A stretch of 10,144 nucleotides of DNA from Syntrophales bacterium. GTDB taxonomy: Bacteria > Desulfobacterota > Syntrophia > Syntrophales > UBA2210. The stretch spans positions 1 to 10,144 of the forward strand of contig JAQUQY010000036.1 of NCBI GenBank assembly GCA_028715865.1, written 5' to 3'. The notes under the pieces are model-generated. The model did no database searches and was not told the origin of the DNA. It saw only the letters and a program-made list of their open reading frames with translations. The position numbers and the translations under genes were made by a program. Shown in pieces: positions 1 through 7,163 of this stretch (the stretch's first letter is position 1; each line of letters begins with the position of its first letter).

Positions 1-10
1 CAGAAATTAC

Positions 11-49
11 AAAGGGGACGGGCAGAATGTTCTGGTCCCCTTTTTTCTT
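11..49 (+). terminator. Rho-independent terminator of an upstream gene
   Basis: AAAGGGGAC (11-19) pairs perfectly with GTCCCCTTT (35-43). CAGAA (23-27) pairs with TTCTG (30-34) to cap the hairpin, with GGG (20-22) bulged. The stem runs directly into a T-rich tail (41-49). It is oriented to end plus-strand transcription of a gene lying left of the window, and the tail on the minus strand is weaker. It insulates the operon starting at 446 from that gene. Confidence 0.82.
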
Positions 50-92
50 GATTAGTCGATTCGCCCTTTAAGAATTCCACTTGCCGCTATAT

Positions 93-215
93 TTATATTT
101 GATTTTCAATGTTTTTTCCGGTCATGTCCGAAATCACCAGATCAATATCTCCTTTGTACTCGCTGTAAAAAACAATGTTGGTCTCCTCCTTTGCTGAATA
201 AGGCTGTTGCCACAT
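93..215 (-). pseudogene. Possible remnant of a response-regulator receiver domain
   Basis: Read on the minus strand from the ATG at 213-215 to the TAA at 93-95, this gives 40 residues. The segment FYSEYKGDIDLVISDMTG resembles the stretch around the phospho-acceptor aspartate of receiver domains, where the pattern is a hydrophobic run then D-L-V-I-[ST]-D-M. What normally follows (a proline-containing loop and the rest of the alpha/beta fold) is missing, and an in-frame stop lies just upstream at 222-224. If real, it is a scrap of a hybrid kinase or regulator. It overlaps the palindrome at 163-255. A chance resemblance over so short a peptide is quite possible. Confidence 0.22.
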
Positions 216-255
216 CTTATTCTAACATCGTTGAGACCAACATGGTGTTTTACAG
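163..255. repeat. 93-bp imperfect palindrome (long inverted repeat)
   Basis: Positions 163-185 and 233-255 are inverted copies matching at 21 of 23 bases. The only mismatches are 171/247 and 174/244, and there is a perfect 11-bp core (175-185 with 233-243). On the same centre of symmetry (209), GAATAAG (196-202) pairs with CTTATTC (216-222) across a symmetrical 10-by-10 internal loop. The apical loop is about 13 bases. There is no T-tract, so it does not look like a terminator. It could be a MITE or REP-like element, the ends of a decayed mobile element, a structured RNA, or an inverted duplication. No second copy is seen in this window. Confidence 0.75.
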
Positions 256-445
256 TTTGACAAAAAGTAGAAGAAATAATTGACAGTCCATGAAGAAACA
301 AGTACTGAAGACCCTCACCTGATTGTAATGGCATGGCAGCGCTTTGCCGCAGCAAGTAAGTCCCGCATTTAATCTTGTTTAAGGCGAAACCGTTACATGA
401 AAAAACCATAATCATTACCTTGACGGTGCAGGAGGTTTTGCCCCT

Positions 446-1576
446 ATGGAGGATAAAGTTGTGAGCAAAGGCCAGCAGGCCCTTAGAGAAAAAGTTCTCG
501 ATGCCGGTCTCTGCACGGGATGCGGGGCCTGCGTGGATTTGTGTCCCTATTTCAGGTCCCACCGGGGTAAAACGGCGGCGCTTTTTCCATGCGCAATAGA
601 GGAGGGACGATGTTTTGCCTCCTGTCCCCGGATAGAGGTCGATATGGACTATCTGTCACAGTTTATTTTCGACACGTCCTATGAGGGAAGTCCCCTCGGA
701 ATAATTAAGTCGGCGGTTATGGCGAAGGCGGGCCCCGGGATGAAGCCCTTCGAATCCCAGGCTGGCGGCAGTGTGTCATCCATAATGTACTACGCCCTGA
801 AACAGGGATTGATCGAAGGCGCCGTGGTGACCGGCCGAAATGATCTGCTTCCTGCGCCGCGATTCGTTACTGACCCGGAGGATGTTCTTGCATGTGCCAC
901 ATCGAAATACACGGCGGCGCCCACCCTGTCCGCTGTTAATAAAGCTGTGAGACGGGGATATGAAAACATAGGCATGGTGGGAACTCCATGCCAGGTGCTG
1001 GCATCGGCGCTAATGCGTTCCAACTCGTTGAAGAAAGGGGATTTTAAGGATCCCTTCGGGCTGGTGGTGGGTCTTTTCTGTACATGGGCCATGGACTTCA
1101 GGCTTTTCGAACCTTTTCTCTCCATGCGAATCGACACCGGCAGCATCAAAAAAATCGACATTCCGCCTCCGCCGGCGGAAATTCTTGAAGTGTTCAGTGA
1201 TAACGGGATGCGGCTGGAATTCGCGCTGGACGATATTCGAAAGTTTGTGCCCGGGGGCTGTTCATGCTGTTTAGACATGACAGCGGAGTTTTCCGATATT
1301 TCCGTGGGGGTTGTGGAGGGAATTCCCGGGATGAACATTATTATTATTAGAACAGACCGGGGAAAACGGATTTTCGAAGGGGCTGTTTCAGGGGGATATC
1401 TCGAGGTGTCTGAGCTACCCGATGAGAGCATGGCCCGTCTTGCAATTGCCGCTAAGAACAAGAAGAAAAGAGCTCTGTCCCGGGCGATCGAGATGGGGAT
1501 TGTCGATTCTACCGGCGAAAAGTTGCTGGCCTCCCTTCGGATTAGTCCCCATGTCCTGAAGCGGCTTACGGCATAG
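446..1576 (+). CDS. FrhB/FdhB-family Fe-S flavoprotein (coenzyme F420 hydrogenase/dehydrogenase beta subunit-like)
   Basis: 376 residues. The N-terminus has a ferredoxin-like cluster site C23-x2-C26-x2-C29-x3-C33-P, then a second, irregular group C49, C56 and C60-P. The rest matches the two-part FrhB/FdhB fold: the conserved GTPCQ (C182) in the first part, then a C272-x-C274-C275 site followed by AEFSDISVGVVEG and an IIIIRTDRG strand in the second. Family members bind FAD and Fe-S clusters and move electrons between ferredoxin-type donors and F420, formate dehydrogenase, hydrogenase or other partners. They need not use F420, and bacterial members often do not. The ATG at 446 follows AGGAGG (430-435) by 10 bases. 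It is the first gene of an operon with iorA (15-base gap), so it most likely acts as an electron-transfer partner of the ferredoxin-linked oxidoreductase. The physiological acceptor cannot be told from sequence. Confidence 0.88.
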   Translation: MEDKVVSKGQQALREKVLDAGLCTGCGACVDLCPYFRSHRGKTAALFPCAIEEGRCFASCPRIEVDMDYLSQFIFDTSYEGSPLGIIKSAVMAKAGPGMKPFESQAGGSVSSIMYYALKQGLIEGAVVTGRNDLLPAPRFVTDPEDVLACATSKYTAAPTLSAVNKAVRRGYENIGMVGTPCQVLASALMRSNSLKKGDFKDPFGLVVGLFCTWAMDFRLFEPFLSMRIDTGSIKKIDIPPPPAEILEVFSDNGMRLEFALDDIRKFVPGGCSCCLDMTAEFSDISVGVVEGIPGMNIIIIRTDRGKRIFEGAVSGGYLEVSELPDESMARLAIAAKNKKKRALSRAIEMGIVDSTGEKLLASLRISPHVLKRLTA

Positions 1577-1577
1577 C

Positions 1578-1586
1578 AAAGGGGGA
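1578..1586 (+). promoter_or_regulatory. Ribosome binding site fixing the TTG start of iorA
   Basis: AAAGGGGGA sits 5 bases before the TTG at 1592. The next in-frame ATG (1610) is 23 bases from this site and has no site of its own, so TTG is the better start. Confidence 0.65.
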
Positions 1587-1591
1587 ATAAC

Positions 1592-3535
1592 TTGTCATAT
1601 CTGCATGAAATGAAAGAAGGGGACTCGGCTCTCCTCATGGGAAATGAGGCGATTGTGCGCGGAGCACTGGAGGCGGGCGTGAAGGTAGCCGCGGGATATC
1701 CAGGAACACCTTCATCGGAGATAATTGAGGGCTTGGCCAAGGCGGCTTCGGGTCTTAACATCTACGTGGAGTGGTCAGTCAATGAAAAGGTGGCCATGGA
1801 AGTAGCGGCGGCGGCCTCCTTCGCCCGTCTCCGCTCAATCTGCGCGATGAAGCAGAACGGCGTTAATGTAGCCTCTGACTTCCTTCTTCACCTGGTGGGT
1901 TCCGGTGTCCGGGGCGGGATGGTCCTTGTTTTCTGCGACGACCCGGGAGCCCTTTCCAGTGTAAATGAAGGCGACGCCCGTTTTTTCTCCCGGCTGATGG
2001 AAATGCCTCTTCTGGAACCGGGGGATTTTCAGGAGGCAAAGGACATGACAGCCTGGGCCTTCGAACTTTCGGAGGAACTGAAACAGATCGTTATGCTTAG
2101 AAGCGTGACGCGCCTGTCACACGCCAGCGGAAAGGTTACTTTCGGGCCCCTTTCAGATGCTGAAGGCGTGGCTGAATTCAGGTTCGGCGGTGATTTTCTC
2201 GATCCTGACGAGGGCTTGATGGCCAGCTTTCCCGTTGACTGGAAACACCGGCGTCAGCAGGAAAAGGTTGCGCGCGCCCGGGAGATCTTCGAGACCTCCC
2301 GCTTCAATACCTATGAGGGACCGGAGCGCCCGGAGCTGCTGATGATAACGGCAAGCGGGTGCAATCTTTATTGCCGGGAGGCGATTAATTCGCTGGGCCT
2401 GGAAGACAGGGTAGGCCTTCTCAAGCTGGGTACAACATGGCCGCTGCCCGTAAAACTTCTGACAAAACACCTGTCATCGACGGACAGGGTAATGATCGTG
2501 GAAGAGATACTGCCCTTCCTGGAGGAAAACGTTAAAATTATAGCCGCCGAGAGGGCGCGGGAAATCGGAGTCAAAACATTTTTCGGCAAGAGTGAAGGCG
2601 TGTTTCCAATGATGGGAGAGCTTAATCCCGATCTTGTAATGGCCGCCCTTGTATCAGCCATGGGAATTGATTGCGCCCCCCCGTGCCCCGAATATCTTGA
2701 GACAGCCCGCCGTACGGCATCGGTCGCGGCTCCAGTCAGGGATCAGGTGCTTTGCCCGGGTTGTCCCCATCGCGCTTCTTTTTTCAGCATTCGCAGGGCC
2801 ATGGAAATGGACGGCCGCCGGGGCTTCGTTTGTGGAGACATCGGCTGTTACTACATGGGCATCAGGCCCTCGGGATTTGATGCCGCCAAAACGCTTCATT
2901 CCATGGGTTCAGGAACCGGACTGGCAAGCGGTTTCGGCAAGCTGGAAAGGTTCGGCATGATCCAGCCGGCGATGTCTGTCTGTGGCGATTCCACCTTTTA
3001 TCACGCGGCGATTCCAGCCATAATCAATGCCGTACACAACAATTCCAACATCACCATAATGGTGCTGGACAACAAGGGAACGGCCATGACGGGCTTTCAG
3101 CCCCATCCCGGACTTGACCACAATATTATGGGGGAGGAGGCGCCCGAAGTAAATCTGGAGAAAATCTGCCGGGCCATAGGCGCGCGTGTAGAGATCAGGG
3201 ACCCCTTCGATCTCGAAGAAACCCGCGAAACCATTAACGAATTGATGGCCTGTCCGGACGGGGTAAAGGTTCTTATTCTTCGACAGGTATGCGCCCTCAG
3301 TCCTGATCGCAAAAACATACGTAACTTCATCATGAAAGTGGATGAAAACATATGTCTGGGTGAAGAATGCGGTTGCGGGCGTTTCTGCACACGCGTATTC
3401 AGATGTCCGGGCCTCATATGGGACAAGGAAAAGGGAAAAGCGCTGATAGACGAGGTAATCTGTGTGGGATGCGGCGTATGCGCTGATATTTGTCCCAGTC
3501 AGGCCATCAGAAAAGAGGAGGCGGCTCAGGGATGA
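1592..3535 (+). CDS. iorA: Indolepyruvate:ferredoxin oxidoreductase, alpha subunit
   Basis: 647 residues, the usual length. With IorB it oxidatively decarboxylates aryl-pyruvates (indolepyruvate, phenylpyruvate, hydroxyphenylpyruvate) with CoA to aryl-acetyl-CoA, CO2 and reduced ferredoxin, in the cytoplasm. Domains in order: an N-terminal TPP pyrimidine-binding domain with GYPGTPSSE (35-43) and VEWSVNEK (59-66, the likely TPP-activating glutamate); a transketolase-C-like domain (about 245-350); a TPP-diphosphate domain with GDIGC (415-419) and the GDS...DN motif (465-467 to 493-494); and a C-terminal two-cluster ferredoxin domain. The second cluster is standard (C624-x2-C627-x2-C630-x3-C634-P). 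The first is unusual, with five cysteines at 588, 593, 595, 599 and 605 followed by proline. It starts at TTG 15 bases after the FrhB-like gene and overlaps iorB by 4 bases. The exact 2-oxoacid preference is not visible. Confidence 0.95.
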   Translation: MSYLHEMKEGDSALLMGNEAIVRGALEAGVKVAAGYPGTPSSEIIEGLAKAASGLNIYVEWSVNEKVAMEVAAAASFARLRSICAMKQNGVNVASDFLLHLVGSGVRGGMVLVFCDDPGALSSVNEGDARFFSRLMEMPLLEPGDFQEAKDMTAWAFELSEELKQIVMLRSVTRLSHASGKVTFGPLSDAEGVAEFRFGGDFLDPDEGLMASFPVDWKHRRQQEKVARAREIFETSRFNTYEGPERPELLMITASGCNLYCREAINSLGLEDRVGLLKLGTTWPLPVKLLTKHLSSTDRVMIVEEILPFLEENVKIIAAERAREIGVKTFFGKSEGVFPMMGELNPDLVMAALVSAMGIDCAPPCPEYLETARRTASVAAPVRDQVLCPGCPHRASFFSIRRAMEMDGRRGFVCGDIGCYYMGIRPSGFDAAKTLHSMGSGTGLASGFGKLERFGMIQPAMSVCGDSTFYHAAIPAIINAVHNNSNITIMVLDNKGTAMTGFQPHPGLDHNIMGEEAPEVNLEKICRAIGARVEIRDPFDLEETRETINELMACPDGVKVLILRQVCALSPDRKNIRNFIMKVDENICLGEECGCGRFCTRVFRCPGLIWDKEKGKALIDEVICVGCGVCADICPSQAIRKEEAAQG

Positions 3536-4155
3536 ATGTGAAAACCCCCGGGAAGGATCCTTACAATATAATAATAACCGGCGTCGGAGGCCAGGGAAAC
3601 GTTATGGCATCCCGCATACTTGCCAATATGCTGGTTGAAAAAGGCTTCGATGTGACCATAGGAGAAACTTTCGGCGCGTCTCAGCGGGGTGGGTCGGTAA
3701 TGAGCCATATACGTGTCTCAAGAATGGGGACCTGGAGCCCGCAAATTCCTGAGGGTAGGGCGGACATTGTTGCGGCACTGGAGCCGATTGAGTCCTTCCG
3801 GGTTCTTGCAAGATACGGCAACCCTTCGGTCCGTGTTCTCGCAAACACACGCCCCATATATCCGGCGACTGTGATCGCCGGGGAGTCTTCCTATCCTGAG
3901 CTTACCGAAATAAGGGAGCTTATTGAAAAGCTTTCGGCAAGAGCATGGTTTCTCGATATCACCGGCGAGGCCCTGAAGCTGGGGAATCCTATACTGAGTA
4001 ATATTATGATGATAGGGGCTCTGTCAGCACTTGAGGACATTCCCCTTGACCGTGAGGATTTCGCGAAGGTAATAGCCAGAACCTTTCCCGAGGGGAAGCG
4101 GGAAGACAATATGAGGTCCTTCGACCTGGGCTTGGAAATGATGAGATCCGCCTGA
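3532..4155 (+). CDS. iorB: Indolepyruvate:ferredoxin oxidoreductase, beta subunit
   Basis: 207 residues from the ATG at 3532, the normal size for IorB. It is a single pyruvate/ketoisovalerate oxidoreductase gamma-type domain, which supports CoA-dependent catalysis by the TPP-bearing alpha subunit. Visible signatures are the glycine-rich TGVGGQGNVMASRIL near the N-terminus (16-30) and ETFGASQRGGSVMSHIR (45-61), both hallmarks of this family. The start overlaps the iorA stop as ATGA, and GAGGAGG (3515-3521) lies 10 bases upstream, which points to translational coupling and equal amounts of the two subunits. A longer frame from a TTG at 3490 exists but would lie inside iorA without its own site, so I reject it. 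It is the last gene of the operon, with no clear terminator before the convergent apgM. Confidence 0.95.
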   Translation: MNVKTPGKDPYNIIITGVGGQGNVMASRILANMLVEKGFDVTIGETFGASQRGGSVMSHIRVSRMGTWSPQIPEGRADIVAALEPIESFRVLARYGNPSVRVLANTRPIYPATVIAGESSYPELTEIRELIEKLSARAWFLDITGEALKLGNPILSNIMMIGALSALEDIPLDREDFAKVIARTFPEGKREDNMRSFDLGLEMMRSA

Positions 4156-4231
4156 CCGTCCGAAAAGATGAGCGGAAAGGCGCTTTGCGTCGGGCAAGGT
4201 TCAGCCGGTTCTTCTCAAGGTAAAAACTCTT

Positions 4232-5440
4232 TCAGGCCCCGAATTTTGATAGACGGCCCGCGTGGGCCAGCGCTATCCCCATCAGATGCATCATTGGAAT
4301 ACGGGATAATCCTCCGTATATGCAGTCCCTTTCTCCAAACCTGCTTACCCGGTCAGGTCTCGCCAAGGGTGACGCGAGAAGGACCGGCACCGGATGCCAG
4401 CTGTGGGAGGCCATGACGGCCGGCGTGGAGTGATCACCCGTTACCACAAGGACGTCAGGCTTGAGATCCAGAATCGACGGCAGAAGGCTGTCCACTTCTT
4501 CAATCACGGCTGTCTTGGCCTTGAAATCACCGTCTTCACCGCGAGAGTCGGTGTACTTTACGTGGATAAAAAAGAAGTCGTAATTTCCGTACTCTTTGGC
4601 CAGGGCTTCCGTCTGTCCCTTCAGTGAACCTGTGGGAGGATGAATATCCATTCCCAGGAGTCTGGATATTCCCTGGTACATGGGGTATTCGGCGATGGCC
4701 AGCGCTCTCAGGCCGAAGCGTTCCCCGAGAGACCTGATTTTTTCACGGCGGGCGAATCCCCTCAGTAGAATCATGTTTGCCTTTTCCTCGTCGGAAAGAA
4801 TCCTTCGGGCCTTATCCAGCAGTTTTGCCACGAGGCCGGCCGTTTTTTCCGCGCTTTTATCAAGAGGCCGAGGAGCGAAGGGGGCTTTGCCCGGCTGTTC
4901 GGGATCGCTGTCGCTGATTTTATCGGACAGATCGTCTCCGCGCAGTACAAGCAGAGCCCTGTGTTCTTTCTCCGGTTCCATGAAAAATTCGGCTTCCCCG
5001 CCAAGGTCGATGCCCGCTTTGAGCTTTTCACAGACGCGTCTGTTTGTTTCCGTGTCGATGCGGCCGGCCCTGCGGTCCGTAACCAAGCCATCCGCGTCGA
5101 TGGTGGCGAAGTTCACCCTGGCGTAGATGTCCTTATCGGACAGGGGGAAATTTATGCCCGCCGCGGACAGAAGGCCTCTGCCCACGGATGTCTTCAGCGG
5201 GTCGTAACCGAAAAGAGCGAAATGGGCCGGGCCGCTTCCCGGTGTAATGCCGTAGCCGACGGGATCGAGAAGGCCGCAGATGGAGCGTGCCGCAAGGGCG
5301 TCCAGGTTGGGGGTCCTGGCTGTTTCAAGTTCCGTAAGGCCCTCCGGTACTTCCGGAAGCCCCCCCAGGCCGTCCATAATCAGAAAAATAATTTTTGTTT
5401 CCTTTTTCATGACAAGCTTGTCAATAAGTTCAGTGTCCAT
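4232..5440 (-). CDS. apgM: Cofactor-independent phosphoglycerate mutase, archaeal type
   Basis: 402 residues, full length for the ApgM family (alkaline phosphatase superfamily). It interconverts 3- and 2-phosphoglycerate without 2,3-bisphosphoglycerate, using divalent metals, in glycolysis and gluconeogenesis. Visible features are the N-terminal metal aspartate in FLIMDGLGG (D23), the GITPGSGPAHFALFGYDP block (64-81) with probable phospho-acceptor S69, the KYTDSRGEDGDF segment in the C-terminal half, and the metal site GDHSTP...HSWHPVP (D336, H337, H346). The ATG at 5440 is preceded 10 bases upstream by GGGGGA (plus positions 5451-5456). An internal Met11 lacks a comparable site. It lies 50 bases downstream of the acyl-CoA ligase on the same strand, probably one transcript, and converges on iorB across 76 bases with no convincing terminator. 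Confidence 0.94.
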   Translation of the reverse strand: MDTELIDKLVMKKETKIIFLIMDGLGGLPEVPEGLTELETARTPNLDALAARSICGLLDPVGYGITPGSGPAHFALFGYDPLKTSVGRGLLSAAGINFPLSDKDIYARVNFATIDADGLVTDRRAGRIDTETNRRVCEKLKAGIDLGGEAEFFMEPEKEHRALLVLRGDDLSDKISDSDPEQPGKAPFAPRPLDKSAEKTAGLVAKLLDKARRILSDEEKANMILLRGFARREKIRSLGERFGLRALAIAEYPMYQGISRLLGMDIHPPTGSLKGQTEALAKEYGNYDFFFIHVKYTDSRGEDGDFKAKTAVIEEVDSLLPSILDLKPDVLVVTGDHSTPAVMASHSWHPVPVLLASPLARPDRVSRFGERDCIYGGLSRIPMMHLMGIALAHAGRLSKFGA

Positions 5441-5490
5441 GTAAAATTAATCCCCCGGCTTCATATTGTTTTAATATAACAACGTTCCCT

Positions 5491-6972
5491 TCAAGGCGCC
5501 TCTTTATTATGTTCGATGGCATCGGTAAACTCTATTTCCCTCGGCACCTTGTAGGATGAAAGGTAATGCCGGCAGTGCCTCATGAGTTCCTTGTCGTCGA
5601 TGGAACTTCCTTCTTCGAGGATAACCAGCGCTTTTACGATTTCCCCACGCATGAGGTCCTCCTTTCCCAAGACCATGGATTCCCGTACAGCCTCATGCAT
5701 ATTGAGAATTGATTCCACTTCCCTGGGATATACATTGAAGCCGCTGGTTATAATCAACCTTTTTTTACGGCCAGTCAGGAATATGTCTCCGTCTTCGTCG
5801 ATCTTGGCCAGGTCCCCCGTATGAAGCCAGCCGTTCCTTAGGACTTCAGCCGTCAACGCCGGTTCCTTGTAATAACCCTTCATGACGTTCGGGCCGCGTA
5901 TAACCAGCTCTCCCACCTGGCCGTGTGGAAGTTCGTTATCGTTATCGTCAAAGATTTTTGCCTCCGCTTCTCCGACGGGTATGCCGATTGATCCGGGTTT
6001 CTGGGTTCGCTCCGGCAGGCTGAATGAACATACCGGAGATGCTTCCGTAAGGCCGTAGCCCTCCATGAGCTTTACCTTGAATTTCTCTTCAAAGACGGTA
6101 ATCCAGTCAACGGGCATTGCCGAGCCCCCCGTGATGCACAACCTCAGTGAACTCATATCATAGCCTTCGGCGCCTTCGAAAAACATCATTCCCAGATAGA
6201 CCCTGGGAACCGCCGCTAAATAGGTGACGCCGTGGTCATTAATGTATTTAAAAATAGCTTCCAGGTTGAACTGATCCATCATTACCATGGAGGCGCCCAT
6301 GTTCAGGGTGCAGAGCATGTTAACCGTGGCGCCGAAGGTGTGATAGAAAGGAATCAGGGCGAGTCCCCTGTCCCTGTCGTTTCCATTGACATGGATTTTC
6401 ATGAGGCATGACTGGGTGTAGAGATTTCTGTGGGTAAGCACCGCTCCAAGAGCTTTTCCTGTCAGACCCGCGGTATAAACGATCACCGCGGGGTCGTCCC
6501 CCTTAAGTTCCGGAGATTCAAAATCCCCCTGGTTTCCTTTTACGGCCTCATCGAGTGACAGGTCTCCTTCATCACCTTCTGTCAGTATAAGGTTCCGGCA
6601 TAGTGGAAGTTCCGATCGGATATCCTGAAACCGCTTCGCCGATGTGGGAACTGTTATGAAGGCCTTCGAAGCGCTGTTGCCAAGATAATATCTCAATTCG
6701 TATGATGTTGAGGCTGTGTTGAGAGTAACGGCGACGCCCCCTATCTTCAGGACGGCGAAATAGGAAATAAAAAACTCCGGTATGTTAGGCAGCATTATGG
6801 CAACAGAGTCGCCTTTGCCGAGACCCAGGACGGTCAGAGCCCTTGACAGTGAATTTATTTGCCCGATAAGCTCTCTGTAGGACATGGCGCTGTTCTTGTA
6901 GATTGTTGCGCTGCTGTCCGAAAATTTCCTTGCCGTTTCGTCAATCATTGAACAGAGTGTTTTTTCTTTCAT
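5491..6972 (-). CDS. AMP-dependent acyl-CoA synthetase/ligase with atypical motifs
   Basis: 493 residues from the ATG at 6972, an ANL-superfamily adenylating enzyme of the fatty-acid/aryl-acid CoA ligase group. The expected reaction is acid + ATP + CoA to acyl-CoA + AMP + PPi. Recognisable blocks are the adenylate motif MEGYGLTEASP (304-313), WLHTGDLAKIDEDG (382-395), and the hinge GRKKRLIITSGFNVYPREVE (401-420). Two features are odd. The phosphate loop reads YTAGLTGKALG (166-176) where the usual pattern is YTSGTTGxPKG, so the loop Pro-Lys is Ala-Leu. The protein also ends at ...EHNKEAP, before the PTGK-type motif that carries the catalytic lysine for adenylation. It may be a specialised or weakened ligase, or its 3' end may be frameshifted. 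The substrate is unknown. It is the first gene of a minus-strand pair with apgM. A longer start at 7014 is less likely, because GGGGGG lies 7 bases before the chosen ATG. Confidence 0.88.
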   Translation of the reverse strand: MKEKTLCSMIDETARKFSDSSATIYKNSAMSYRELIGQINSLSRALTVLGLGKGDSVAIMLPNIPEFFISYFAVLKIGGVAVTLNTASTSYELRYYLGNSASKAFITVPTSAKRFQDIRSELPLCRNLILTEGDEGDLSLDEAVKGNQGDFESPELKGDDPAVIVYTAGLTGKALGAVLTHRNLYTQSCLMKIHVNGNDRDRGLALIPFYHTFGATVNMLCTLNMGASMVMMDQFNLEAIFKYINDHGVTYLAAVPRVYLGMMFFEGAEGYDMSSLRLCITGGSAMPVDWITVFEEKFKVKLMEGYGLTEASPVCSFSLPERTQKPGSIGIPVGEAEAKIFDDNDNELPHGQVGELVIRGPNVMKGYYKEPALTAEVLRNGWLHTGDLAKIDEDGDIFLTGRKKRLIITSGFNVYPREVESILNMHEAVRESMVLGKEDLMRGEIVKALVILEEGSSIDDKELMRHCRHYLSSYKVPREIEFTDAIEHNKEAP

Positions 6973-6979
6973 GCGACTG

Positions 6980-6985
6980 CCCCCC
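6980..6985 (-). promoter_or_regulatory. Ribosome binding site fixing the acyl-CoA ligase start
   Basis: Read on the minus strand this is GGGGGG, 7 bases before the ATG at 6970-6972. It favours this start over an in-frame ATG 14 codons further upstream (7012-7014), which would place the site inside the coding region. Confidence 0.6.
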
Positions 6986-7163
6986 GAATATTCGAATGTC
7001 TCTGAATAGCACAATCGAAATGCCGCATCAACATGTTAGGCGATTCATCCGGTGTCATGGCTCTTTGTCACGCTGGAGCCACGGTTCCTGTGCGGCATGA
7101 AGCGCGGTATTCAATGGATGTATGGTATGGCATAGCAGATAAAGTGAAAGCAGCTGTCGTGAG

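Larger units (their letters stand above)
50..445. other. Non-coding stretch upstream of the FrhB-iorAB operon
   Basis: About 400 bases without a credible full gene. It is more AT-rich than the flanking genes. It contains the palindrome at 163-255 and the receiver-like 40-codon reading frame at 93-215 (minus). Two TTGACA hexamers (257-262 and 280-285) resemble sigma-70 -35 boxes, but neither has a good -10 box at the right distance, so I do not call a promoter. Positions 286-428 show no further structure that I can support. A minus-strand open frame running through the start of the 446 gene is judged a shadow, because it overlaps a well-supported gene and has no family features. Confidence 0.6.

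Noticed and set aside
257..308. Two TTGACA hexamers as promoters for the ior operon
   Set aside because: Neither has a recognisable -10 box at 16-18 bases; the best for the second is TACTGA, which matches poorly.
134..562. A 142-codon minus-strand open frame across the upstream region
   Set aside because: It covers the start of the well-supported FrhB-like gene in antisense and shows no family motif.
790..1761. A 323-codon minus-strand open frame opposite the FrhB-like gene and the start of iorA
   Set aside because: Low-complexity Ser/Arg/Pro-rich translation typical of an antisense shadow of a GC-rich gene; the plus-strand genes have clear domains.
4961..5479. A 172-codon plus-strand frame opposite apgM
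   Set aside because: Shadow of apgM, whose catalytic motifs are intact on the minus strand.
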